This document shows, one piece after another, positions 17,862-26,945 of a DNA stretch of 64,000 bases; the first letter of the stretch is position 1, and each line of letters opens with the position of its first letter. The notes beneath the pieces were generated by a model. It was not told the origin of the DNA. It did not search any database and worked only from the letters and a program-made list of their open reading frames with translations. The stretch is from an uncultured Ruminococcus sp. (GTDB lineage Bacteria; Bacillota; Clostridia; Lachnospirales; Lachnospiraceae), in the NCBI GenBank assembly GCA_900541505.1, contig UQKK01000009.1, forward strand, positions 1 to 64,000, in the 5' to 3' direction. The position numbers and the translations under genes are program-made.

Positions 17862-18564
17862 TTCTCCTTCTTCCTCCTGTCAGGATGATAAGACGCAAGA
17901 GCTGCAAAATCATCGCCGCCGCGCTTGCCACATAGGTGAGCGCCGCCGCGCCTAAGACTTTCTTCGTCGCCGAAACTTCATCCGGATAGAGCATCCCCGA
18001 AGACTCCAGCACTCTCACCGCGCGATTGGAGGCATTGAACTCCACCGGAAGGGTCACCAGCTGGAAGAGTACTGCCCCGAAAAACAGCCAGATTCCCAGA
18101 TTGATGAGAATTGTGGACATATTTCCGTTCATGAACAGCCCGATGAGAATCAAAGGCCATGCCGCCATGGAACCGAAATTTGCCACCGGCACCAGAGAAC
18201 CTCTTATTTTCAGCGGCGCGTATCCGGTGGCGTGCTGGACCGCATGTCCGCACTCGTGTGCCGCCACTCCGATTGCCGCCACAGACGAAGAGTTAAAAGT
18301 GGCATCGGAAAGTCCCAGCGTCTTGTTTCTGGGGTCGTAGTGGTCTGTCAGATTGCCGGGGATATGGTGCACCCTCACATCATAAATCCCGTTCATGCGC
18401 AGAATCCGCTCTGCCGCCTCTTTTCCCGTCATTCCCGTATGGCTTCTCATCCGGGAATATTTCGCGTACACCCGGTTCACCCTGGATGAAGCGACAATAC
18501 AGATGAGCGCTCCAATCAGAACCAGAATGTAGGTCGGGTCATAATAAAATCCATATCCTAACAT
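17854..18564 (-). CDS. Membrane zinc metallopeptidase, YugP family
   Basis: Integral membrane peptidase of the neutral zinc metallopeptidase (YugP) family, 236 residues. The zinc motif is AAHECGHAVQ (HExxH with an adjacent Cys) near 110-118, and there are about four hydrophobic segments, including a start helix after LGYGFYYDPTY and one ending in LQLLRLII. The start at 18564 is chosen because AAAAGGAGG stands nine bases before it; a start at 18597 has no such signal. It is wedged between fmt and rsmB in the translation operon, a common position in Lachnospiraceae. Substrate unknown. Confidence 0.88.
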   Translation of the reverse strand: MLGYGFYYDPTYILVLIGALICIVASSRVNRVYAKYSRMRSHTGMTGKEAAERILRMNGIYDVRVHHIPGNLTDHYDPRNKTLGLSDATFNSSSVAAIGVAAHECGHAVQHATGYAPLKIRGSLVPVANFGSMAAWPLILIGLFMNGNMSTILINLGIWLFFGAVLFQLVTLPVEFNASNRAVRVLESSGMLYPDEVSATKKVLGAAALTYVASAAAMILQLLRLIILTGGRRRND

Positions 18565-18606
18565 GTGATTGCCTCCTTTTAAATACCCGGCAGGCACGTC
18601 TGCTTC

Positions 18607-19620
18607 CTACGCGTGAAATACCGTGCCTGCTTCGATTGAGTACCCCCTCAGGAACGCACTTGTCTCCATCCTTTTCTTTCCCGGAATCTGCAGCTCATAA
18701 ACCGCCAGCACTCCGTTTCCCGTCTGCACGCAGATACAGTCCTTTCTGACCTCCGTCACCGTGCCGGGAAGAACAGAGCTTTCCGCTGCCGCCATTTCTG
18801 CATCAGAAGGGACAGAGCTTTTTGCATCTGCCATCCCCGCGCCGGAAGGAACAGGATTTTCCGCTGCGTTCTCCGCCTTTGCTCTCCAAATCTTTACGAC
18901 CTTCTCATTCCAATGTGTATACGCGCTGGGCCAGGAGTTCAGACCCCGCACCAGCCGTTCAATAACCTCCGCCGGCTGGCTCCAGTCGATATTTCCCATC
19001 TTTTTGTCCAGCATCTTCGCATACGCCGTGGGGCTCTCTCCCTGTTTTTCAAAGACAGCAGTGCCTGCTTCTACCTGTTTTAACGTCTCCACACAGAGCG
19101 CTGCTCCCGCCTCCGCGAGTTTGTCGTGGAGGCTCTCGCCCGTCTCATCCTCGGAGATTTCCACCTCTGTCTTTTGTATCATGTCCCCGGTGTCCAGCCC
19201 TTCATCCATCTGCATGGTGGTCACGCCTGTCACTGTCTCCCCGTTGATAATCGCCCACTGAATAGGCGCCGCCCCTCTGTATTTCGGGAGAAGGGAGGCA
19301 TGGACATTGATACAGCCGTAAGGGGTGAGCTCTAAAATTTCTTTTGGCAGAATCTGCCCGAAGGCAATGACCACCATCACATCTGCCTGATATTTTTTCA
19401 GTTCTTCCACGCACTCCGGCTGTCGAATCTTTTTCGGCTGAAATACGGGAATCCCATGTTTTAATGCCGCTTCCTTCACCGGAGGGAACTGCATTTCCTT
19501 TCCCCGCCCTTTTGGCTTATCCGGCTGGGTCACCGCCAGGCACACCTCATGCCCCGCTGAAATCAGAGCTTCCAGCGTTCCCACGGAAAACTCCGGCGTC
19601 CCCATAAAAATTACTCTCAT
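18607..19620 (-). CDS. fmt: Methionyl-tRNA formyltransferase with a repeat insertion
   Basis: Formylates initiator Met-tRNA using 10-formyl-THF. Core motifs are intact: the N-terminal VIFMGTPEFSV, the catalytic/folate segment NVHASLLPKYRGAAPIQ at 105-121 and MDEGLDTGD at 138-146. At 337 residues it is about 25 longer than usual. The excess is an Ala/Ser/Pro-rich insertion at about 251-284, in the C-terminal OB-fold domain, built of 13-residue repeats (AENPVPSGAGMAD, AKSSVPSDAEMAA). It lies head-to-tail with def, whose product later removes the formyl group. Confidence 0.93.
   Translation of the reverse strand: MRVIFMGTPEFSVGTLEALISAGHEVCLAVTQPDKPKGRGKEMQFPPVKEAALKHGIPVFQPKKIRQPECVEELKKYQADVMVVIAFGQILPKEILELTPYGCINVHASLLPKYRGAAPIQWAIINGETVTGVTTMQMDEGLDTGDMIQKTEVEISEDETGESLHDKLAEAGAALCVETLKQVEAGTAVFEKQGESPTAYAKMLDKKMGNIDWSQPAEVIERLVRGLNSWPSAYTHWNEKVVKIWRAKAENAAENPVPSGAGMADAKSSVPSDAEMAAAESSVLPGTVTEVRKDCICVQTGNGVLAVYELQIPGKKRMETSAFLRGYSIEAGTVFHA
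18769..18870. repeat. 39-bp degenerate tandem repeats inserted in fmt
   Basis: Two and a half units of 39 bases (13 codons), each containing a GGAACAGAGCTT-like stretch followed by GC-rich Ala codons. They encode the Ala/Ser/Pro-rich insertion of Fmt and keep the reading frame. Confidence 0.8.
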
Positions 19621-20109
19621 CTATTCAGCCTCCTCATCTTCTTCCGCCTCATACGTCACATCGTGCAGTCCGTCCTGTGTCTTATCCACATACAGTTCCC
19701 CGCGAAGATGGTCAATCTCATGGCAGAATGCTCTCGCCAGCAGACCTTCCCCCTCGATTTCAAAGGGCTCCATCTCCTGGTTTAACGCGCGCACCTTCAC
19801 ATGCTCCGGTCTTGTTACGATTCCCCACTTGCCGGGAACGCTTAGGCATCCCTCTTCTCCGGTCTGTTCTCCGGAGCTCTCAACGATTTCCGGGTTGATG
19901 AGCACAATCGGTCCCTCGCCCACATCGATGACTACAATCCTTTTGAGCACTCCCACCTGAGGGGCCGCAAGACCCACGCCCATCTTCTCATACATGGTAT
20001 CCAACATATCTCCAATCAGTACCTTTGTGCGGAAAGTCATCTTTGTGACCTCCTTGCACGTTTTTGTCAGTATCTCGTCTCCCATTTCCCGTACTTCTCT
20101 GATTGCCAT
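19621..20109 (-). CDS. def: Peptide deformylase
   Basis: Removes the formyl group from nascent polypeptides. The three deformylase motifs are intact: GVGLAAPQVG at 41-50, EEGCLSVPG near 90-98 with the metal-ligand Cys, and HEIDHLRG with the HExxH metal site near 130-137. Length 162 residues, standard. TTAGGAGGCAGTT precedes the ATG. It lies between priA and fmt, the usual Firmicute arrangement. Confidence 0.95.
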   Translation of the reverse strand: MAIREVREMGDEILTKTCKEVTKMTFRTKVLIGDMLDTMYEKMGVGLAAPQVGVLKRIVVIDVGEGPIVLINPEIVESSGEQTGEEGCLSVPGKWGIVTRPEHVKVRALNQEMEPFEIEGEGLLARAFCHEIDHLRGELYVDKTQDGLHDVTYEAEEDEEAE

Positions 20110-20124
20110 AACTGCCTCCTAATC

Positions 20125-22359
20125 TTAATATATGTTCATCGGGTTAAAATCAAACTGAATCCGCATGCTGTCAAAGCCTGTGTTTACTTCAATATACTGT
20201 TCCAGTCTGTTCTTTATCCCTATCAGTGTATCATATCCGGGCGCTTTTATATAGAGCACTCTGCGATATATGTCGTTTACTTTTCCGATTCCCGGACTGG
20301 CGGGTCCGATGACCTGTATCTCCCGGCTCTCCCTGCCGATGATGCGAAGGGCATATGCCTTCAGATATTTGCAGCCGACCTCCAGTGTCGCCTCGTCTTT
20401 TCCGCTCACCAGCACTGCCAGCAGATTTTCTGCAGGAGGGTAGCCCATCAGTTCCCGATAACGGATTTCCTCCTCATAAAATGCCGCGTAATCCTGCGCC
20501 GCCGCAGTCTCAATGGCATAATGTCCGGGGCTGTAGGTCTGGATGATTGCCTGCCCTTTTTTCTCTCCTCTGCCGGCGCGTCCCGCCGCCTGGGTCAAAA
20601 GCTGAAAGGTCCGCTCTCCCGCCCGGTAGTCGTCGGCATACAGGGACATGTCCGCCGCCAGGATTCCCACCAGTGTGACATTGGGGAAATCATGCCCCTT
20701 TACAATCATCTGAGTGCCAACCAGGACATCCGCTTCCCCGTCCACAAAGGCGGAGAGGATTTTCTCATGTCCATCCTTCTCTCTGGTAGTATCCATGTCC
20801 ATCCGAAGCACTCTCGCCTGGGGGAACTCCTTTTTTACAATCTCTTCAATCTGCTGGGTGCCCGCCCGAAACTCACCTATATGGCGTGAGCCACATTCCG
20901 GGCACACAGAACTCTTTGCCTCCTCATATCCGCAGTAGTGGCAAACCAGTTTTCCGCTGCGGTGAAGAGATAAAGAGACATCGCAGTGGGGACATTTGAC
21001 CACATGTCCGCACTCCCGGCAGGAGAGGAAGCCCGCATAACCCCGACGATTTAAAAACAGCATCACCTGCTCTTTTTTTGCCAGCTTTTCTTCCATCCGT
21101 TCTTTTAATTTCCTGCTTAAGATGGAGCGGTTGCCGTTTCGCATCTCTTCCCGCAAATCCACGACCTCCACCTCTGCCATCTCCTGCATGCGGCTGCGGT
21201 TCTCCATTTTCAAGAGTGTATACTCCCCGTTTTTCGCCCTGTACATGGCTTCCATGGACGGGGTCGCACTTCCCAAAACCACACTCGCGCCCTCCATCTT
21301 CGAACGCGCAATGGCGGTCTCCCTGGCGTGATACCGGGGAACCTGCTCACTCTTATATGTGGTCTCATGTTCCTCGTCTATGACAATCAGCCCCAGATTC
21401 GGAAAGGGCGTAAACAGGGCGGAGCGGGGACCAATCATCACGTCCACCTCGCCGGCTTTCGCCCGCATCATCTGGTCGTAGCGCTCCCCGGCAGACAGTC
21501 GGGAATGCATGATAGATACCCGGTCACCGAAACACCGGTAAAAACGCATGACCGTCTGGTAGGTCAGGGCAATCTCCGGTATCAGCACGACCGCTTGTCT
21601 GCCCGCCTCCACCGCCAGACGAATCATTTCCATATATACTTCTGTCTTGCCGCTGCCGGTCACGCCGTGGAGCAGATAGGTCTTATAATCTCCTTTTTCA
21701 TAGTCTTGCCTGAAAACATCAATTGCATGCTTCTGCTCCCGGGTAAAGGTGATTTCCCGTCTCTTAACCTCTCTCTCCTTTACCGGATTGCGGTACACCT
21801 GCTCGGTCTCCAACGCCAGCACGCCCTGTTCTTCCAGCGCGCGCACCACAGGCATCGTGATATTTAATTTCTTATTTACCAACTCATAGTCTACCACCGG
21901 GTCGTCTAAAAGAGCCGCCATAAGCCGCGCCCTCGCCCGCTGGTTCTTCTCCAGATAAAAGCCTAACTTCTCTCTTCCTTCCTCTTCATCTAAAAGAAGG
22001 CGCAGGCGCTTTTTCTGCTTTTCCTTCTCCTTCTGCTTGATGGGAAGGACGGTTTTTAACGCCTGAATCATCGTCCCGCCGTAGTGTTCCTTCATCCACG
22101 CCGCCAGAGCCACCAGCTTTGCCTCAATCGCCACGCCGTCCCCGGAGATATCCGTAATTTCCTTCACCTTTGACAGGTCGTAGTCACATTCTTCGCTGAA
22201 ACCGACGATATACCCCTTTATCATCCGGTTGCCGTTTCCAAAGGGGACGAGCACTTCCATGCCAATAGAAAGTTCCCCTTCCAGCCGGGAGGGGACTCTG
22301 TATTGAAAGATTTTATCCAGTTTTTCATGCGTAATATCCACGATAATATTCGCAAACAT
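20125..22359 (-). CDS. priA: Primosomal protein N' (replication restart helicase)
   Basis: Superfamily 2 helicase that loads the replisome at stalled forks. An N-terminal DNA-binding domain is followed by Walker A GVTGSGKTEVY near 235, the DEEH box (VIDEEHE), and a zinc-binding block with paired Cys motifs (CRECGHVVKCPHCDVS, CHYCG, CPECG) near 440-495. Length 744 residues, within the family range. It lies 14 bases downstream of murE and 15 upstream of def. Confidence 0.95.
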   Translation of the reverse strand: MFANIIVDITHEKLDKIFQYRVPSRLEGELSIGMEVLVPFGNGNRMIKGYIVGFSEECDYDLSKVKEITDISGDGVAIEAKLVALAAWMKEHYGGTMIQALKTVLPIKQKEKEKQKKRLRLLLDEEEGREKLGFYLEKNQRARARLMAALLDDPVVDYELVNKKLNITMPVVRALEEQGVLALETEQVYRNPVKEREVKRREITFTREQKHAIDVFRQDYEKGDYKTYLLHGVTGSGKTEVYMEMIRLAVEAGRQAVVLIPEIALTYQTVMRFYRCFGDRVSIMHSRLSAGERYDQMMRAKAGEVDVMIGPRSALFTPFPNLGLIVIDEEHETTYKSEQVPRYHARETAIARSKMEGASVVLGSATPSMEAMYRAKNGEYTLLKMENRSRMQEMAEVEVVDLREEMRNGNRSILSRKLKERMEEKLAKKEQVMLFLNRRGYAGFLSCRECGHVVKCPHCDVSLSLHRSGKLVCHYCGYEEAKSSVCPECGSRHIGEFRAGTQQIEEIVKKEFPQARVLRMDMDTTREKDGHEKILSAFVDGEADVLVGTQMIVKGHDFPNVTLVGILAADMSLYADDYRAGERTFQLLTQAAGRAGRGEKKGQAIIQTYSPGHYAIETAAAQDYAAFYEEEIRYRELMGYPPAENLLAVLVSGKDEATLEVGCKYLKAYALRIIGRESREIQVIGPASPGIGKVNDIYRRVLYIKAPGYDTLIGIKNRLEQYIEVNTGFDSMRIQFDFNPMNIY

Positions 22360-22372
22360 GAATCGGTTTCAC

Positions 22373-23845
22373 CTACTTTTTCTCGTTTTCCAGTTCTTTC
22401 AGCACTTCCTGAATCAGCACGCGCTCATCCATGGGATATTTGACGCCTTTGATTTCCTGATAATCCTCGTGCCCTTTTCCAGCCAGCACAATGACATCTC
22501 CGCTTTCTCCATGTTCGATGACATAGCGGATTGCCTCCTTGCGGTCACAGATTTCCACGTATTTCCCATCTGTCCTGCCGATTCCTGTCTTGATATCATC
22601 GATAATCGCCTGGGGTTCCTCAAAACGTGGATTATCCGATGTGATGACCGTCAAATCTGCCAGACGCCCGGACACCTCTCCCATCTCATAGCGGCGGTCT
22701 TTTGAGCGGTTTCCTCCGCATCCGAAGACACACACCAGCCGTTTGGGGTTGTATTCCTTCAGCGTTGTCAAAAGACTTTCCAGACTCATGGCATTGTGCG
22801 CGTAATCAATCATCAGCGTAAACTCATCCGAAACCTTTATCATCTCGATGCGCCCTTTGACCTTTGCCTGCTTGAGCGCCCCTTTGATTGCCTCCGCCGG
22901 CACCTCGAAATGTCTGCACACCGCAATGGCAGTCAGGGAATTGTACACGCTGAAGGTTCCCGGAATGTCAATCTCCACATCAAAATTCATCAGTCCTGCC
23001 ACGTGATAGGCAACGCCCAAATACCCCGGTCTGGATACCAGATGCACGTCCTCGGCGCGCAAATCTGCCTTTTCTGAAAAGCCAAAGGTCTCCGTGCGGC
23101 AGGTCGCCCCGGCAAAGACCTCCTCAAAATATTTGTCATCCACATTGGCGATTCCCAGCCTGCACTGTTTGAACAAAAGTCCCTTGCAGCGCTTATAATC
23201 GTCAAAATCCTTATGCTCATTGGGACCGATGTGGTCCTTTCCCAGATTGGTGAAAATCCCAATCTCAAAGGGAATCCCCGCTGTCCTGTGCAGCATGAGA
23301 CCCTGGGAGGAAACTTCCATCACCACGCTGTCGCAGCCTTCCTCCACCATCTGGGCGAAATACTGGTGAATCGTGTAGGACTCCGGCGTGGTGTTGGCTG
23401 CGGGAATCTTCTTCTCCCCGATGATTGCCTCGATGGTGCCGATGAGCCCTACTTTATGCCCGACCCCTTCCAGGATAGATTTTATCATATAGGTCGTGGT
23501 GGTCTTTCCCTTTGTCCCGGTAATACCGATAATCTTCAGCTTTTCCGCGGGATAGCCAAAATATGCCGCTGACATCAGGGCAAGCGCATAGCGGGAATTT
23601 TCTACCCGGATAACCGTCAGCCCTTCCGGTGCTTCCACCTCCTGCTGTACGATGACTGCGGCAGCGCCTTTTTCCGCCACTTCTCCCACATATTTATGAC
23701 CGTCAGAGACTGCGCCGCTGATGCAGACGAACACACTTCCCTGCTCCACCTTCCGGGAATCATTGATGAGTGTCGTCACTTCAATGCCGTCACTTCCCTG
23801 TACCACTTTATATTCCAGACGTTCCAATAATTGACTTAACTTCAT
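22373..23845 (-). CDS. murE: UDP-MurNAc-tripeptide synthetase (MurE ligase)
   Basis: Adds the third amino acid to the peptidoglycan stem peptide. ATP-binding GITGTKGKTTTTYM near 108-121, and the specificity motif SDNPRFEEP near 405. DNPR is the form typical of meso-diaminopimelate-adding enzymes, so the wall is probably of the mDAP type. Length 490 residues. It is the first gene of the operon ending in thiN; GAGAGGAGC precedes the ATG and an extended -10 promoter lies about 55 bases upstream. Confidence 0.92.
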   Translation of the reverse strand: MKLSQLLERLEYKVVQGSDGIEVTTLINDSRKVEQGSVFVCISGAVSDGHKYVGEVAEKGAAAVIVQQEVEAPEGLTVIRVENSRYALALMSAAYFGYPAEKLKIIGITGTKGKTTTTYMIKSILEGVGHKVGLIGTIEAIIGEKKIPAANTTPESYTIHQYFAQMVEEGCDSVVMEVSSQGLMLHRTAGIPFEIGIFTNLGKDHIGPNEHKDFDDYKRCKGLLFKQCRLGIANVDDKYFEEVFAGATCRTETFGFSEKADLRAEDVHLVSRPGYLGVAYHVAGLMNFDVEIDIPGTFSVYNSLTAIAVCRHFEVPAEAIKGALKQAKVKGRIEMIKVSDEFTLMIDYAHNAMSLESLLTTLKEYNPKRLVCVFGCGGNRSKDRRYEMGEVSGRLADLTVITSDNPRFEEPQAIIDDIKTGIGRTDGKYVEICDRKEAIRYVIEHGESGDVIVLAGKGHEDYQEIKGVKYPMDERVLIQEVLKELENEKK

Positions 23846-23899
23846 GTTCTGCTCCTCTCTGCAGTCCGTTTAAAAAACGGCAGATTTTCTACGCTGTTT

Positions 23900-23908
23900 A
23901 TTATAACA
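23900..23908 (-). promoter_or_regulatory. Probable extended -10 promoter of the murE-thiN operon
   Basis: On the minus strand TGTTATAAT is an extended -10 element about 55 bases ahead of the murE start. No good -35 is seen at the usual distance, which is common for extended -10 promoters. Confidence 0.45.
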
Positions 23909-23985
23909 ACTTTTCAGACCTTTTTCCAGTAGAGTATTTTTATACCGGTATCAACTACGAAAGGCAGATTTTCGCTTGCAATTGC

Positions 23986-24014
23986 TTGCATTTGCAGAAT
24001 AATGCAGATATAAT
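23986..24014 (+). promoter_or_regulatory. Promoter of the orphan antitoxin gene
   Basis: TTGCAT (23986-23991), a 17-base spacer and TATAAT (24009-24014). Repeated TTGCA-type half-sites between 23974 and 23997 could be an autoregulatory operator like those of RelB/DinJ antitoxins. Confidence 0.6.
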
Positions 24015-24036
24015 ATAGAAAAGGAGTGTGATGAAC

Positions 24037-24342
24037 ATGGCAAATACATCTGCCGTTTATGCCCGTATTGATACCGATTTAAAAGAAAACGCCGAAGGAA
24101 TTCTTTCCCAGCTTGGGATTTCCCCTTCCAGTGCAATCCAAATGCTCTACAGCCAGATTGTCCTAAAAAAGGGGATGCCTTTTGAACTCCGTCTTCCTGA
24201 CACAATGCCTACTGCTATTGGCAACATGACCCGCGAGCAACTGGATACGGAGCTTATGAAAGGCATAGAATCTATAAAATCCGGCACAGTCTATACAGCA
24301 GACGAGGTCGATTTGGAACTCAAAAAGGAGTTTGGCATATGA
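24037..24342 (+). CDS. RelB/DinJ-family antitoxin, orphan
   Basis: Ribbon-helix-helix antitoxin of about 101 residues. The N-terminus (NTSAVYARIDTDLKENAEGIL) and the SPSSAIQMLYSQIVLKKGMPFEL block are typical of RelB/DinJ proteins and close in style to the intact antitoxin at 34239-34544. AAGGAG is placed for a start at 24031 or 24037; 24037 (MANTSAV) is preferred by family convention. Normally such a gene overlaps a RelE-type toxin; here only a stump follows, so it now stands alone and could act as an anti-addiction remnant or cross-neutralise the second system. Confidence 0.85.
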   Translation: MANTSAVYARIDTDLKENAEGILSQLGISPSSAIQMLYSQIVLKKGMPFELRLPDTMPTAIGNMTREQLDTELMKGIESIKSGTVYTADEVDLELKKEFGI

Positions 24343-24374
24343 ATGATGCATACTCCATTGCACCTGCTCTATAA
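24339..24374 (+). pseudogene. Stump of a RelE/ParE-type toxin gene
   Basis: An ATG overlaps the antitoxin stop as ATGA and has a well-spaced AAGGAG ahead of it, exactly as for a coupled toxin gene. The frame reads only MNDAYSIAPAL before TAA. The first residues resemble RelE/ParE starts. A GC-rich hairpin begins two bases after the stop, so the rest of the toxin seems deleted. Confidence 0.5.
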
Positions 24375-24375
24375 A

Positions 24376-24427
24376 GGCTCCGTGTCAGACCGCCCCGGGA
24401 GGAAGGGCTTAGGTCTGGCACGGAGCC
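24376..24427. terminator. GC-rich hairpin between antitoxin and serine dehydratase genes
   Basis: GGCTCCGTGTCAGACC (24376-24391) pairs with GGTCTGGCACGGAGCC (24412-24427) with a single G-U wobble, and an inner GCCC/GGGC stem closes the loop. A T-rich tract follows on the plus strand (about 24432-24445). It probably terminates transcription, perhaps from both sides. Confidence 0.65.
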
Positions 24428-24517
24428 TCCGTCTGTTTTATTTTATGGTTTTATTATGAAAGGATGAGTTTTTATTTTAATTGTAATCTCATCGTTTTGG
24501 CAGTATTTCCCATATTT

Positions 24518-26110
24518 CTACCGCTTATTATCTCTCTCCTCCTGCTCTCTGGCAAGCTGCTGTCCGCACGGCGTTGTGCACAGGCCGCCATTGCAGGTAC
24601 ATCTCAACTCGCTGGGGAGCTGACGCCCCACACGGAACAGTGTCTCTGCAGTCTGGTCCAGAGGGATGAGCGGGTCAAATCCACCCATAATCATGTTTGC
24701 GGATACAACTGCGTTGGCAACGGAAATAGCATTTCGGTTGATACACGGCACCTGTACCAGTCCCGCCAGCGGGTCACAGATTGTTCCCAGGATATTCTGT
24801 ACCGCGCAGGAAGCTGCCATACAGGACTGTTTGGCAGTTCCGCCCATCAAGTAGACTAACGCTCCCGCCGCCATACCGGAGGCTGCCCCCGGCTCTACTT
24901 GACATCCGTACAGTTCTGCTGAGTAGTTGCAGTCTTTGCTCATCACAATGCCGATGATGGATGTTACAAGCATCGCGCGAATCTTCTCTTCCATCGACAG
25001 TCCCAGATGATTTGCCACACCCAGGACAGCTCCCGGAAATACACCCGCAGAACCGCCTGTCGGTGCACACAGCACAACTCCCATGGCACTGGAGTATTCC
25101 ATGGTAGCAGTTCCCCATGGAACCGCGGTATTCAAAACTCCCATATCCAACGCCTTTGGATTTGTCTTTATATATTTTTCCACCTTACCCGATGTAGGTT
25201 CGATGATGCCTGCCATATCGATATCGCCCTTTAATGCTTCTTTCGAGCTGTGCTCCATCGTCTCCACCACATATTTCATGTAGTCCCACACCTGATTATA
25301 GGTCCAGCCTGCACGAGCCATCTCATAGTCGATTGCAAGTTCCCACAATTCTTTTCCGGTGGACTCTGCCTTATCCAGCATCTCCTCCGCGCTGACAAAG
25401 GGAAGGTCCGCCGCGCGATTGGATGGTACCACCAGAACAGGTTCCATCACCAGCACATCCGTTACATGTTCCAATGCACGCACTTTATTAAGCACCGACT
25501 CTTCATATGTATCTCTCTGCTTGATATTCAGCAATCCGTGTCCATCTACCGTGGATACAGAGTAGCCTTCATTGGAAGGAAACATAGAACAGATATCTTC
25601 TGCCAATTTCTGATTTATTTCTTCTCCGCTGTCCGTACGCACAATCAGCTCATAGCAGTCTCCCACAATTGCTACTTCAAATCCGTCAATCTCAAGGAGC
25701 TTCACCGTGCCGCCGCCTGTGGAGTCCGAATATACTACAACTTTCTCACCTTCCGTATTTTCCAGTGTCAAATGGGAGATGTTGGGAACGACCGGAGGGA
25801 AATCTTCAATCACAAACCGGACATCCACACCTGCATCTTTCGCCTCCTGAAAAGCCCGGCGCAGTCTGGGGTCTTCCGGGCGTCTCCCCAGCAGTCCATT
25901 TACATATCCCATATCAGAACGCTGCCCCTTATACATTTGTGTGTATGCTCCGTCTTTGGCAAAAGCAATGGTCGCTTTCTTCAGTGTTCCCGGGAGCAAT
26001 TGCTGGGCAAGATATCCGATACGGGAGGGACCGCATGTGTGGGAACTGGAAGGTCCGACCATAGTAGGTCCTACAATGTCATTAAAAATACTGGGATTTT
26101 GTCTTTTCAT
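24518..26110 (-). CDS. L-serine dehydratase, iron-sulfur type, single chain
   Basis: Deaminates L-serine (or a related beta-hydroxy or thiol amino acid) to pyruvate and ammonia, using an oxygen-labile Fe-S cluster. The beta domain comes first (VGPSSSHTCGPSRIG near 16-30), then the alpha domain with conserved Cys residues (DCNYSAELYGCQVEPGA, CDPLAGLVQVPC). At 530 residues it is longer than the roughly 450-residue single-chain enzymes, with additional sequence between the domains. A sigma-A promoter lies upstream, divergent from an XRE-cupin regulator, and a BCCT carrier follows on the other side. Substrate is probably serine; cysteine-type substrates are not excluded. Confidence 0.85.
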   Translation of the reverse strand: MKRQNPSIFNDIVGPTMVGPSSSHTCGPSRIGYLAQQLLPGTLKKATIAFAKDGAYTQMYKGQRSDMGYVNGLLGRRPEDPRLRRAFQEAKDAGVDVRFVIEDFPPVVPNISHLTLENTEGEKVVVYSDSTGGGTVKLLEIDGFEVAIVGDCYELIVRTDSGEEINQKLAEDICSMFPSNEGYSVSTVDGHGLLNIKQRDTYEESVLNKVRALEHVTDVLVMEPVLVVPSNRAADLPFVSAEEMLDKAESTGKELWELAIDYEMARAGWTYNQVWDYMKYVVETMEHSSKEALKGDIDMAGIIEPTSGKVEKYIKTNPKALDMGVLNTAVPWGTATMEYSSAMGVVLCAPTGGSAGVFPGAVLGVANHLGLSMEEKIRAMLVTSIIGIVMSKDCNYSAELYGCQVEPGAASGMAAGALVYLMGGTAKQSCMAASCAVQNILGTICDPLAGLVQVPCINRNAISVANAVVSANMIMGGFDPLIPLDQTAETLFRVGRQLPSELRCTCNGGLCTTPCGQQLAREQEERDNKR

Positions 26111-26155
26111 AAATAATTACCTCCAATTTTTATTTTCGTGAAATTTTATATTAAA

Positions 26156-26184
26156 ATTATATGATAATGAAATTATGAAATCAA
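26156..26184 (-). promoter_or_regulatory. Promoter of the serine dehydratase gene
   Basis: On the minus strand TTGATT (26179-26184) and TATAAT (26156-26161) are 17 bases apart. The 11-base motif AATTATGAAAT (plus strand, 26171-26181) sits between them and recurs downstream of the BCCT promoter at 26994-27004, so it may be the operator of the XRE-cupin protein. Confidence 0.7.
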
Positions 26185-26279
26185 GTCATTTTTTTCAAAA
26201 AGTATTTTTTTGTGGAAAATTCACTATTTCTATATTAAAATAAAACATATGAAAAGAAACTTATTGGAGGTTAGACAAA

Positions 26280-26825
26280 ATGATAACTAATGTTGGAGCA
26301 AGGCTGCGCAATATTCGTAAGGCGAAAGGGCTGACCCTCTCCGAACTGTCTAAAAAAACAGATATGTCCGTGGGCTTTTTAAGCAACCTGGAGCGCGACA
26401 TCAGCAGTCCGACTCTGGACAGTCTTTGGCATATATGCGAGGCACTCGAAATTTCTCTCATAAAGCTTTTAGAGACATCGGACGGAGATGGACGACTCGT
26501 CCGGGCAAACGAAAGGGAGATGATTGTAAAGCAGAACAACTCAGCCAAATATGAGGCAATCAATTTCGGCGAAGATAAGATGGAAGGACTCGTCATCACT
26601 CTCGAGCCTCACTGTGAGTTTAAAAAGCCATGGAAACATACCTATGAGGAACTGGGCATCGTATTGAGCGGCGAACTCACCCTTTTATTTGACGAGGAAG
26701 AATTTACACTCTACGAGGGTGATGCATTCTATATAGAAGCCCAAAAAATGCACAACCTTAGTAACCGTACGGACATCCCCTGTGTCAGCTATTGGGTAAA
26801 GCAGCCGGTAAAGCCTGCTTTATAA
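26280..26825 (+). CDS. XRE-family regulator with cupin domain
   Basis: Transcriptional regulator of 181 residues. An N-terminal helix-turn-helix (about 5-62, LRNIRKAKGLTLSELSKKTDMS) is joined to a C-terminal cupin (about 105-178, with HTYEELGIVLSGEL and FYIEAQKMHNL) that probably binds a small-molecule effector. This architecture (PuuR/SutR type) often governs amine or amino-acid use. TTGGAGGTT precedes the start. It lies between, and divergent from or collinear with, the serine dehydratase and BCCT carrier genes, and likely controls both. Confidence 0.9.
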   Translation: MITNVGARLRNIRKAKGLTLSELSKKTDMSVGFLSNLERDISSPTLDSLWHICEALEISLIKLLETSDGDGRLVRANEREMIVKQNNSAKYEAINFGEDKMEGLVITLEPHCEFKKPWKHTYEELGIVLSGELTLLFDEEEFTLYEGDAFYIEAQKMHNLSNRTDIPCVSYWVKQPVKPAL

Positions 26826-26871
26826 ATAGAATCTTCTAATGACATTAAAATTTTATATATAAAAAATTTTC

Positions 26872-26905
26872 AAAAGACTATGTGATATATTAGCATAGTC
26901 TTTTT
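26872..26905 (+). terminator. Intrinsic terminator of the XRE-cupin gene
   Basis: AAAAGACTATG (26872-26882) and CATAGTCTTTTT (26894-26905) form an 11-bp stem ending in a T-run. Confidence 0.85.
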
Positions 26906-26945
26906 GTGTAAAATCCACAAATATTTTTCATTTTCATGAAAACAA

